Notes under the pieces: generated by a model
Databases searched by the model: none
What the model saw: only the letters and a program-made list of their open reading frames with translations
Told to the model about the DNA's origin: nothing
Part shown: piece after piece, positions 57,682 through 64,000 of the stretch
Layout: each line of letters starts with the position of its first letter
How positions within the stretch are numbered: the stretch's first letter is position 1
Source of the DNA: Methylophaga sp.
GTDB lineage: Bacteria > Pseudomonadota > Gammaproteobacteria > Nitrosococcales > Methylophagaceae
NCBI RefSeq assembly: GCF_009711715.1
Contig: NZ_VENF01000016.1
Coordinates: forward strand, 38,558 to 102,557
Length of the DNA: 64,000 nucleotides
Direction of reading: 5' to 3'
Translations under genes and position numbers: made by a program

Positions 57682-58104
57682 ATGAAGCTGATGATGGGAC
57701 GCTCTAGATTGATTATGGCTTATTTGCTGCTGATACATTTATCGGCTTTACTGTTGATCAATCTGACGGGATTAGGCATCGGATTCGAGATTTTTATCTC
57801 GTTACTGATCATTGTCAGTCTGCTTTACTACAGTCGCTTATACGGCTGGATCGGTCAGCAAAATCAGATCACGGTTTTGTGGGTTGATGATGACGGATTC
57901 TGGTTTATGGCGGATAAAATGGGCAGCCAGCAAGGGCCAATGCAGCTCACAAGCAGTGTGCTGCTGGGGCCGGTAATTGCAATCTATTTCAAGCCTTTAA
58001 GCGGCTTGCTCGGTAAATCAGTACTTATTCCTGAAGATGCCGTTAAGCCGGACGACTGGCGTCGGCTTCATGTCAGGCTGCGTGATCCTGAATCCTGGGA
58101 TTGA
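57682..58104 (+). CDS. YgfX/CptA-like membrane protein
   Basis: 140 residues. Two membrane helices (~10-30 and ~34-52) form a hairpin, then a soluble tail with VLWVDDDGFWFMADKMGSQQG and the end KPDDWRRLHVRLR, which fits the YgfX (DUF1434) pattern, as does the position beside ygfZ and nadB. In E. coli it is reported to inhibit MreB/FtsZ assembly and to be paired with SdhE. Here no sdhE lies next to it. Its end overlaps the convergent nadB gene by 32 bp. Sequence resemblance is moderate, so the context carries much of the call. Confidence 0.7.
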   Translation: MKLMMGRSRLIMAYLLLIHLSALLLINLTGLGIGFEIFISLLIIVSLLYYSRLYGWIGQQNQITVLWVDDDGFWFMADKMGSQQGPMQLTSSVLLGPVIAIYFKPLSGLLGKSVLIPEDAVKPDDWRRLHVRLRDPESWD

Positions 58105-59686
58105 TTATGGTTTCCTGTGGCGGCCTGGTGTTATCCGTTTCCGGATAGTCCAGTGTGTAGTGCAGACCGCGACTCTCTTTTCGCATCAGGGCAGAAGAAA
58201 TGATGAGTTCGGCGACATCGGCCAGGTTACGCAGCTCCAGCAGGTCACTGCTGATATGGTGCTTAGCGTAATAGTCCCTGATTTCCTGCTTCAGCAGCAT
58301 TAACCGTTGGCGGGCTTTGTTAAGCCGGTGTGTGGAACGGACAATACCGACATAGTCCCACATGAAACGACGTAACTCGTCCCAGTTATGACTGATTGAT
58401 ATGGCTTCTTTAGCCGGCTCCACCTGGCTGGCATCCCAAGGCGGAATATTGGCCGTGACAGGCTTCAGTACCTGCTGCTTGATGTCGTCTGCCGCCGCAC
58501 GGGCGAAGACCAGGCATTCCAGTAATGAGTTACTGGCCATCCGGTTGGCACCGTGCAGACCAGTGTGAGCGGTTTCACCGATCGCATACAGACCGGGAAT
58601 ATCAGTTCGGCCATGCAGGTCGGTCATGACGCCACCACAGGTATAGTGCGCAGCCGGCACCACGGGCACCGGCTCACGGGTCATATCAATACCATAGGCC
58701 AGACAGCGTTCATAAATCGTCGGAAAGTGACTTTTTATAAACTCCGCCGGCTGATGTGAAATATCAAGATAAACACAGTCATGACCCAGCCGTTTCATCT
58801 CATGGTCTATCGCTCTGGCAACGACATCACGCGGGGCCAGTTCTGCCTGGGGATGGAAGCGAGGCATAAAACGTTCCCCATTGGCTAAAAGCAGGCGGGC
58901 GCCTTCACCACGCAGCGCCTCGCTGATCAAAAAAGACTTGGCTTTAGGATGGAACAGGCAGGTGGGATGGAACTGTACAAATTCCATATTGGCCACCCGG
59001 CAGCCGGCACGCCAGCCCATAGCGATGCCATCGCCGGTGGAGACATCCGGATTACTGGTGTAGAGATAAACCTTTCCGGCACCGCCTGTCGCCAACACCG
59101 TGACAGGTGCCAGAAAAGTTTTGGTCTCGTCATTTTTTATGTCCAGTACATAGCAACCCAGAGAGCGGTTGGGAGACTGCCTGAGTTGTTTGTTGCTGGT
59201 GATGAGATCGATACCGATATGATAGGGAAACAGCGTAATATTGGGATGTGCTTTTGCCTTTGCTAACAGGGTGGTTTCCACTTCACGACCCGTGGCATCA
59301 GCCGAGTGGATAATCCGTCGATGGCTGTGACCGCCTTCCTGGGTAAGATGGTAGGTTTCTGCCGTCATACCATCACGGGTAAAAGAGACACCCTGCTCAA
59401 TCAGCCATTCGATATTTTCGCGGGCATGTTCTACGGTATAACGAACAGCTTGTTCGTTACAAAGGCCAGCACCGGCGCGCAGTGTGTCGTCGATATGAGA
59501 CTGAATAGAGTCCGTCTTGTCGAGCACCACAGAAATGCCACCCTGGGCATATAGCGAGGCGCCCTCATCAAGTTGCCCTTTCGAAATCACTGCGACGCTG
59601 GCCTGGTCCGCCATGTGCAGGGCGAGTGTCAGTCCGGCCGTGCCGCTGCCGATTATCAGAATGTCAAAATGTTCAGTTGTGGTCAT
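58073..59686 (-). CDS. nadB: L-aspartate oxidase
   Basis: 537 residues from the ATG at 59686. FAD flavoprotein that turns L-aspartate into iminoaspartate, the first step of NAD synthesis. Seen are ILIIGSGTAGLTLALHMA (dinucleotide binding), GASLYAQGGISVV, QEGGHSHRRIIHSADATG, VLATGGAGKVYLYTSNPDV, FHPTCLFHP and the C-terminal YAIGETAHTGLHGANRMASNSLLE. The frame opens further upstream to 59728 but the family start is MTTTEHFDILIIGSG. It is divergent from rpoE across 130 bp, a frequent arrangement in gammaproteobacteria. Confidence 0.95.
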   Translation of the reverse strand: MTTTEHFDILIIGSGTAGLTLALHMADQASVAVISKGQLDEGASLYAQGGISVVLDKTDSIQSHIDDTLRAGAGLCNEQAVRYTVEHARENIEWLIEQGVSFTRDGMTAETYHLTQEGGHSHRRIIHSADATGREVETTLLAKAKAHPNITLFPYHIGIDLITSNKQLRQSPNRSLGCYVLDIKNDETKTFLAPVTVLATGGAGKVYLYTSNPDVSTGDGIAMGWRAGCRVANMEFVQFHPTCLFHPKAKSFLISEALRGEGARLLLANGERFMPRFHPQAELAPRDVVARAIDHEMKRLGHDCVYLDISHQPAEFIKSHFPTIYERCLAYGIDMTREPVPVVPAAHYTCGGVMTDLHGRTDIPGLYAIGETAHTGLHGANRMASNSLLECLVFARAAADDIKQQVLKPVTANIPPWDASQVEPAKEAISISHNWDELRRFMWDYVGIVRSTHRLNKARQRLMLLKQEIRDYYAKHHISSDLLELRNLADVAELIISSALMRKESRGLHYTLDYPETDNTRPPQETIINPRIQDHAA

Positions 59687-59735
59687 AGGGCTCGATACAG
59701 GTACAATAGGTTGGATTTTATTTTGCACACAATAC

Positions 59736-59763
59736 GGAACAAAGTTAAATCGACATGGTCAAT
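59736..59763 (+). promoter_or_regulatory. Candidate sigma-E autoregulatory promoter of rpoE
   Basis: GGAACAA (59736-59742) and TCAAT (59759-59763) are separated by 16 bases, as in sigma-E/AlgU promoters (GGAACTT-N16-TCNNA). The match is good at -35 and partial at -10. It lies 55 bases before the rpoE start. Confidence 0.45.
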
Positions 59764-59816
59764 CAAGCAGAATTTAAAAGCGTGCACTGGCGTGTCGATA
59801 ATAGCCGGAAGATAGG

Positions 59817-60398
59817 ATGAATGCAGATCAAGAGCTAGTACGACGCGTACAGGCAGGGGATAAAAAAGCGTTTGACCTGTTGATTATGAAATATCAACAG
59901 CGGATTATCCATGTGATTACCGGATTTGTGCATGACCCGGTAGAAGCCATGGATGTCGCTCAGGAAGCGTTTATCAAGGCATATCGCGCTTTGCCGGGGT
60001 TCAGGGGGGATAGTGCTTTTTATACATGGCTGTATCGCATCGCTATCAATACCTCTAAAAACTACCTGACAGCCGCGTCACGTCGGCCGCCGGTGACCGA
60101 TGTTGATGCCATGGATGCAACAATTTATTACGATGCACCGGAGTTGAAGGAATTTGAGACGCCTGAAAACAGTCTCATGAGTGATGAGTTGCAGCAGGCA
60201 ATTCATGATGCGATTCAGGATTTACCTGAAGACACGGCGACGGCTATCAAACTGCGGGAGTTTGACGGCCTGAGCTATGAGGAAATTGCGCAGGCAATGG
60301 ATTGTCCTATAGGTACAGTACGATCTCGTATCTTTCGCGCCAGAGAGGCAATAGATAAGCAGGTCAGAGCAGTGATGGGTGGAGAGGAACAACAATGA
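59817..60398 (+). CDS. rpoE: RNA polymerase sigma-E factor (RpoE/AlgU)
   Basis: 193 residues, an extracytoplasmic-function sigma factor. Region 2: DLLIMKYQQRIIHVITGFV and EAMDVAQEAFIKAYRALPGF; region 4: LPEDTATAIKLREFDGLSYEEIAQAMDC with GTVRSRIFRAREAI. It directs genes for envelope stress and outer membrane protein folding. The stop overlaps the rseA start (ATGA), so sigma factor and anti-sigma factor are made in step. Confidence 0.96.
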   Translation: MNADQELVRRVQAGDKKAFDLLIMKYQQRIIHVITGFVHDPVEAMDVAQEAFIKAYRALPGFRGDSAFYTWLYRIAINTSKNYLTAASRRPPVTDVDAMDATIYYDAPELKEFETPENSLMSDELQQAIHDAIQDLPEDTATAIKLREFDGLSYEEIAQAMDCPIGTVRSRIFRAREAIDKQVRAVMGGEEQQ

Positions 60399-60952
60399 CA
60401 GCCAAGCAACATGAATTACTGTCAGCATTTGTCGATGGTGAACTGAACTCGCAGGAGCTGGACGAGCTGCTGGCGCTGATGAGCACAAATGACAATGCCA
60501 GGGCAGATTATCAAAGATATCAACTTTCCAGTGACGTTTTACGGGGGTATACCAATCGCAGCCAACCTGTCGATTTGACGGCCCGTATCAGTGCGGCACT
60601 GGCCGATGAACCGGTACATCAGTTAAACGGGCATGAAACTAAAAAAGCCAGCGTATTGAAGCTGCCGGACTGGTTCTGGAAGCAAACTGCGGGTCTGGCG
60701 GCTGCCGCTTCAATCGGCGCACTGGCTGTTGTCGGTGTATTGAATCAGCCACAAACAGCAGTCACGCCGGAACTGGCTCAGGCTGACGCCGTGCAGACAC
60801 AAACCGCAGTGGCTGCGTCACCGAATCGCTGGACGGTGGGCGAGCAGGAAGTAGAAGATCGCCTGAATAATTACCTGGTTGATCACAACGAGTACGCTGG
60901 TGCATCCGGCCTGTTTTCCTATGCCCGTGTCGTTTCTTACGGCGAGGAGTAA
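60395..60952 (+). CDS. rseA: Anti-sigma-E factor RseA/MucA
   Basis: 185 residues. The N-terminal sigma-binding domain (MTAKQHELLSAFVDGELNSQELDELLALM, DYQRYQLSSDVLRGY) precedes one membrane helix (~98-115, AGLAAAASIGALAVVGVL) and a periplasmic tail ending ...GASGLFSYARVVSYGEE. Alanine- and threonine-rich linker follows the helix. Stepwise cleavage by DegS and RseP releases sigma-E in E. coli; the C-terminal aromatic residues probably contact RseB. Confidence 0.93.
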   Translation: MTAKQHELLSAFVDGELNSQELDELLALMSTNDNARADYQRYQLSSDVLRGYTNRSQPVDLTARISAALADEPVHQLNGHETKKASVLKLPDWFWKQTAGLAAAASIGALAVVGVLNQPQTAVTPELAQADAVQTQTAVAASPNRWTVGEQEVEDRLNNYLVDHNEYAGASGLFSYARVVSYGEE

Positions 60953-60958
60953 AGTCTG

Positions 60959-61945
60959 ATGCGTTTTCTGCTTCACGTCCTGCTGGGCCTCAGTCTCAGT
61001 TTGCCGGTCGCTGTGCCGGCTGCCGATAATGATGAGGCGCTGAAGATGCTGGAACGCATGACCGAGGCAGCCAAGACGCTGACGTATGAAGGCGTCTTTG
61101 CCTATCAGTCCGGTAGAAACATGCAGTCTATTCGTATCTATCATCGTGCCGATGCCCGTGGCGAGCTTGAGCGTCTGATTTCTCTCAATGGTGCTGCCCG
61201 CGAGGTGATCCGGAGCAATGACATGGTGACCTGCATCAATCCGGATGGTAAGCAGGTCAACGTTAGTCGGCGTCCGCTCGGCCGGGGCTTTCCCAGCGAT
61301 TTACCCCGCAGACTGAATTCGGCCACGCCTTATTACGATGTCAATCTGGGGGAGAAAGACCGCATTGCCGGCCGCAAGGCTCATGAACTGGTCATTACGC
61401 CGGTGGATCAATATCGCTACGGATACCGCCTCTGGGTCGATACGGATACCTATCTTTTGCTGAAATCGGAGCTGGTGGGCACCGATGGCGATGTACTGGA
61501 AACCTTCACCTTTTCTTCGATCAACACTGATGTGCACATTCCCGAGCACAAATTCCAGTCGCAAATGGCAGGTGAGGAAATGACCTGGCATCGCAGTGAG
61601 CCGGAACAACCAATTGATACAGCAAGCCACAGTAAAACGAATAACTGGCAGCCAGCCTGGTTGCCGGCTGGCTTTTCTCAAGTTGCCTATCAGACCCGAC
61701 TCAGAGCCAATAATGGGGCTGATGTCGAACAGCGTGTCTACAGTGACGGTCTGAGTTCCGTTTCCATCTTCATTGAAAAGATCCGGGCCCGTCATAGTCA
61801 TCTGCGCGGCGGCTCTCATGTCGGTGCCATTAACGCTTTCGGTACCATCATGCAGGCGCATTTTGTCACTGTTGTCGGTGAAGTGCCTGCGCAAACCGTG
61901 GAGAAAATCGGTAACAGTATTTCCTTTGCGGACAGCAGGCAATGA
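60959..61945 (+). CDS. rseB: Sigma-E regulator RseB/MucB
   Basis: 328 residues. A signal peptide (1-21) is followed by a LolA-like N-domain (EALKMLERMTEAAKTLTYEGVFAYQSG) and the C-domain (ITPVDQYRYGYRLWVDTDTYLLLKSELVG, and WLPAGFSQVAYQTRL). In the periplasm it binds RseA and protects it from DegS until lipid or misfolded signals release it. It starts 6 bp after rseA and overlaps rseC by 4 bp. Confidence 0.94.
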   Translation: MRFLLHVLLGLSLSLPVAVPAADNDEALKMLERMTEAAKTLTYEGVFAYQSGRNMQSIRIYHRADARGELERLISLNGAAREVIRSNDMVTCINPDGKQVNVSRRPLGRGFPSDLPRRLNSATPYYDVNLGEKDRIAGRKAHELVITPVDQYRYGYRLWVDTDTYLLLKSELVGTDGDVLETFTFSSINTDVHIPEHKFQSQMAGEEMTWHRSEPEQPIDTASHSKTNNWQPAWLPAGFSQVAYQTRLRANNGADVEQRVYSDGLSSVSIFIEKIRARHSHLRGGSHVGAINAFGTIMQAHFVTVVGEVPAQTVEKIGNSISFADSRQ

Positions 61946-62367
61946 TTGAACAAAAAGCCACGGTGATCAGCCGGGACGGCAAACTGGTCTGGGTTGAAGC
62001 TGAACGCCAATCGACCTGCGGGCAGTGTCAGGCAAGGAAAGGCTGTGGCACAGGCTTGCTTGCTAAGCACGTTGGCCGGCGTTTCTCCCGTTTGGCCGTC
62101 AACACCGACCTGGATTTGAAAGTTGGTCAAGAGGTCATGGTTTCTATTCCTGAACAGGCTTTGCTCAGCGGCGCGATGCTGATGTATTTGTTGCCATTGA
62201 GCGGTCTGTTTGGTGCGGCGATGCTGACAAGAATGATCGGCGGGGGGGAACTGGCTCAAATTACGGCTGGTCTACTAGGACTGTGTGCCGGCTTTTTCTG
62301 GGTCAAACGCCAGATGACTGATAACAATCCCGGCATCCGTGTTCAAACAAGAGAGGAATACCAATGA
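61942..62367 (+). CDS. rseC: Sigma-E positive regulator RseC/MucC
   Basis: 141 residues. The N-terminus has a Cys cluster (STCGQCQARKGCGTGLL, four cysteines) then a beta domain (VNTDLDLKVGQEVMVSIPEQ) and two membrane helices (~70-115). The family is linked to the sigma-E response and, in relatives of RnfB-type systems, to iron-sulfur or redox function; the mechanism is uncertain. It overlaps both neighbours by 4 bp. Confidence 0.92.
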   Translation: MIEQKATVISRDGKLVWVEAERQSTCGQCQARKGCGTGLLAKHVGRRFSRLAVNTDLDLKVGQEVMVSIPEQALLSGAMLMYLLPLSGLFGAAMLTRMIGGGELAQITAGLLGLCAGFFWVKRQMTDNNPGIRVQTREEYQ

Positions 62368-63794
62368 GATATACCAAAACCTGGACAGCAGTGATGATGC
62401 TGACGGCTTGGTTGATGCTGAGCTTCAATGTGCAAGCTCGTGCCTTGCCTGAATTCACCGAACTGGTAGCTGAAAACGGCGATGCGGTCGTTAATATCAG
62501 TACCCGTAATAAAGTGGATCAGACCGCAAGCTCCATGTTGCCACCGGGTATGGAAATTCCTGAGGGCTCGAGTATTGACGAGTTCTTCAAGAAATTTTTT
62601 GACGGTATGCCAGGCATGCCACCCGGCGGTATGCCTTCACCGAGAGAAAGCGAATCTCTGGGCTCGGGTTTCGTACTGTCATCTGACGGATATATTCTGA
62701 CCAACCATCATGTTATCAGGGATGCGGAAGAAATCATCGTCCGTTTCAGCGATCGCACTGAACTGGAAGCCAAGCTCCTGGGTAGCGACGAACGCAGTGA
62801 TGTGGCGCTGCTGAAAGTGGAAGCCACTGGCCTCAAATCGGTTAAACTGGGTGACTCCAATGAGCTGCAGGTGGGCGAATGGGTACTGGCTATCGGTTCA
62901 CCCTTCGGCTTTGATTACTCTGCCACTGCCGGTATCGTCAGTGCGCTGGGACGCAGCCTCCCAAGTGACAGTTATGTACCGTTCATTCAAACAGATGTGG
63001 CGATCAATCCGGGTAATTCCGGCGGTCCACTCTTCAATCTTGATGGCGAAGTCATTGGCATCAACTCCCAAATCTACAGCCGCACTGGTGGCTTTATGGG
63101 CGTATCGTTTGCCATTCCGATTGATACCGTGATGAATGTGGTCGCACAAATCAAAGATCAGGGCTATGTCAGCCGTGGCTGGCTCGGTGTGGTGATTCAG
63201 GATGTAACCCGTGAACTGGCCGAGTCCTTTGGTCTCGACAAACCAAAAGGCGCGCTGGTATCTCGTGTTGTTTCTGACAGCCCCGCAGCTGAAGCTGGTT
63301 TCAAAGCGGGCGATGTCATTCTCGAATTTGATGGAAAAGAAGTTGAAACTTCATCTGATCTGCCGCCAATTGTTGGCCGCACCATGGTCGGTAAAGAAGT
63401 AGACGTTATCGTCATGCGTGACAATAAACGCACCACACTGGGCGTCACCATTGAAGAACTGCCTGAGGATGAGGAACTGGCCGCGACAGGCAGTAAACCG
63501 GGCCGTTTTGTTGCGCAAAATCTGTCACTGGAAGTGGCCGAAATCAGACCTGAACAACGTGAAAAACTGGATGTTGAGTCAGGCGGTGTTATGGTCATGA
63601 AAGTCGAAAAAGGCCCCGCAATTAATGCAGGCATTCGTCCGGGAGATGTGATTCTGAGCCTCAACAATGTTGAAATCAAAGATGCACATCAGTTTGTTGA
63701 AGTAGCGAAGGAACTGCCGGCGGGTAAACCTATCCCGGTGCTGGTCCAACGCTCAGGACAGTCACAATTCCTGGCCTTGAAAATCGAAAAGTAA
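62364..63794 (+). CDS. degP: Periplasmic serine protease DegP/MucD
   Basis: 476 residues with a signal peptide (1-26). The trypsin-like catalytic triad is visible: His116 in TNHHV, Asp146 in RSDVALL and Ser219 in GNSGGP. Two PDZ domains follow (~275-370 with GWLGVVIQDVTRELAES, and ~390-475 with GGVMVMKVEKGPAINAGIRPGD). A glycine-proline- and methionine-rich loop (MPGMPPGGMPSP) lies before the catalytic core. It degrades misfolded periplasmic proteins and in Pseudomonas dampens AlgU signalling. It overlaps rseC by 4 bp and is the last gene of the sigma-E operon. Confidence 0.95.
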   Translation: MRYTKTWTAVMMLTAWLMLSFNVQARALPEFTELVAENGDAVVNISTRNKVDQTASSMLPPGMEIPEGSSIDEFFKKFFDGMPGMPPGGMPSPRESESLGSGFVLSSDGYILTNHHVIRDAEEIIVRFSDRTELEAKLLGSDERSDVALLKVEATGLKSVKLGDSNELQVGEWVLAIGSPFGFDYSATAGIVSALGRSLPSDSYVPFIQTDVAINPGNSGGPLFNLDGEVIGINSQIYSRTGGFMGVSFAIPIDTVMNVVAQIKDQGYVSRGWLGVVIQDVTRELAESFGLDKPKGALVSRVVSDSPAAEAGFKAGDVILEFDGKEVETSSDLPPIVGRTMVGKEVDVIVMRDNKRTTLGVTIEELPEDEELAATGSKPGRFVAQNLSLEVAEIRPEQREKLDVESGGVMVMKVEKGPAINAGIRPGDVILSLNNVEIKDAHQFVEVAKELPAGKPIPVLVQRSGQSQFLALKIEK

Positions 63795-63815
63795 ATAAGC
63801 ATTTCTCTCGCTCAG

Positions 63816-63854
63816 AAGCAGCTGACCGGTCTATCCGCTCAGCTGCTTTTTTTT
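63816..63854 (+). terminator. Intrinsic terminator of the sigma-E operon
   Basis: AAGCAGCTGA and TCAGCTGCTT form a 10-bp stem with a 13-base loop and a run of T. It lies 22 bp after the degP stop. Confidence 0.85.
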
Positions 63855-63946
63855 GTGCGTGAGTTAAGTGTTTATTTTTGCCGTCAGAACTTTTACCATA
63901 AATGTGAATCATTCGTATTTGAATAGTCTGAAACAGGGATGAAATT

Positions 63947-64000
63947 TGGGTAAAAAAGCACACATTCTGATCATTGAAGACGATACTAAACTGAGCGACC
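63947..64000 (+). CDS. Response regulator receiver domain, 3' part outside window
   Basis: Only the first 17 codons and one base are visible. They read LGKKAHILIIEDDTKLSD, with the acidic pair E-D-D of a receiver domain. A TGA stands in frame at 63941, so the only start candidate is TTG at 63947, with AGGGA about six bases upstream. A nearby ATG (63940) is out of frame and stops after four codons. An OmpR-family member is likely, but the output domain is outside the window. Confidence 0.75.

Overview
The window looks like chromosomal DNA of a gammaproteobacterium, probably marine or aquatic. The evidence is the gene order thrS-infC-rpmI-rplT-pheS-pheT-ihfA-merR, the rpoE(algU)-rseA-rseB-rseC-degP stress operon, a pilS-pilR pair next to a PP0621-type gene, a ccoGHIS maturation block, bamD, bipA, and an uvrB beside an aspartate aminotransferase. 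I cannot name the genus from sequence alone. Base composition looks close to 50% GC throughout and no transposase, integrase, phage gene or CRISPR array was seen, so most of the window reads as core genome.

Layout. 1-6 kb: a lipase-maturation-factor-like membrane protein cut by the window edge, a DUF72 protein, a 52-residue membrane ORF, the RNA helicase dbpA, tRNA-Asn, an unknown anchored protein and aspC. 6-15.7 kb: uvrB, tRNA-Val and the translation operon thrS to ihfA/merR; infC apparently starts at AUC. 15.7-30.7 kb: two divergent gene sets around a GntR/UTRA regulator. The leftward set is citE-like, mch, mcl, prpB, prpC, prpD. The rightward set is gntR, malic enzyme, a second CitE-family lyase and an AMP-forming CoA ligase, followed by ppsR and ppsA. 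30.8-43.4 kb: tRNA-Pro, a small orphan gene behind a CRP-like site, a candidate small RNA, a MocR regulator, ccoGHIS, a large GGDEF-EAL protein, dtd and pip. 43.5-50 kb: sucCD-nadE-glnB, bamD, an L,D-transpeptidase and a MITE-like element. 50-64 kb: an OprI/Lpp-like lipoprotein, suhB, bipA, pilSR, ygfZ, a YgfX-like gene, nadB, the sigma-E operon, and the first codons of a response regulator.

The most interesting system is the 15.7-27.4 kb cluster. Read together, its enzymes could activate a C5 dicarboxylate such as mesaconate to its CoA ester, hydrate it to beta-methylmalyl-CoA (Mch), and cleave that to propionyl-CoA and glyoxylate (Mcl). Propionyl-CoA would then go through the 2-methylcitrate cycle (PrpC, PrpD, PrpB) to pyruvate and succinate. 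Glyoxylate and acetyl-CoA could be joined and drained through malic enzyme to pyruvate, and PEP synthase with its regulator PpsR would feed gluconeogenesis. The individual enzyme families are known; this combination, the identical 12-bp palindromes in the divergent control region, and a CitE paralogue lacking two usual active-site motifs are the parts worth testing. The substrate and direction are inference.
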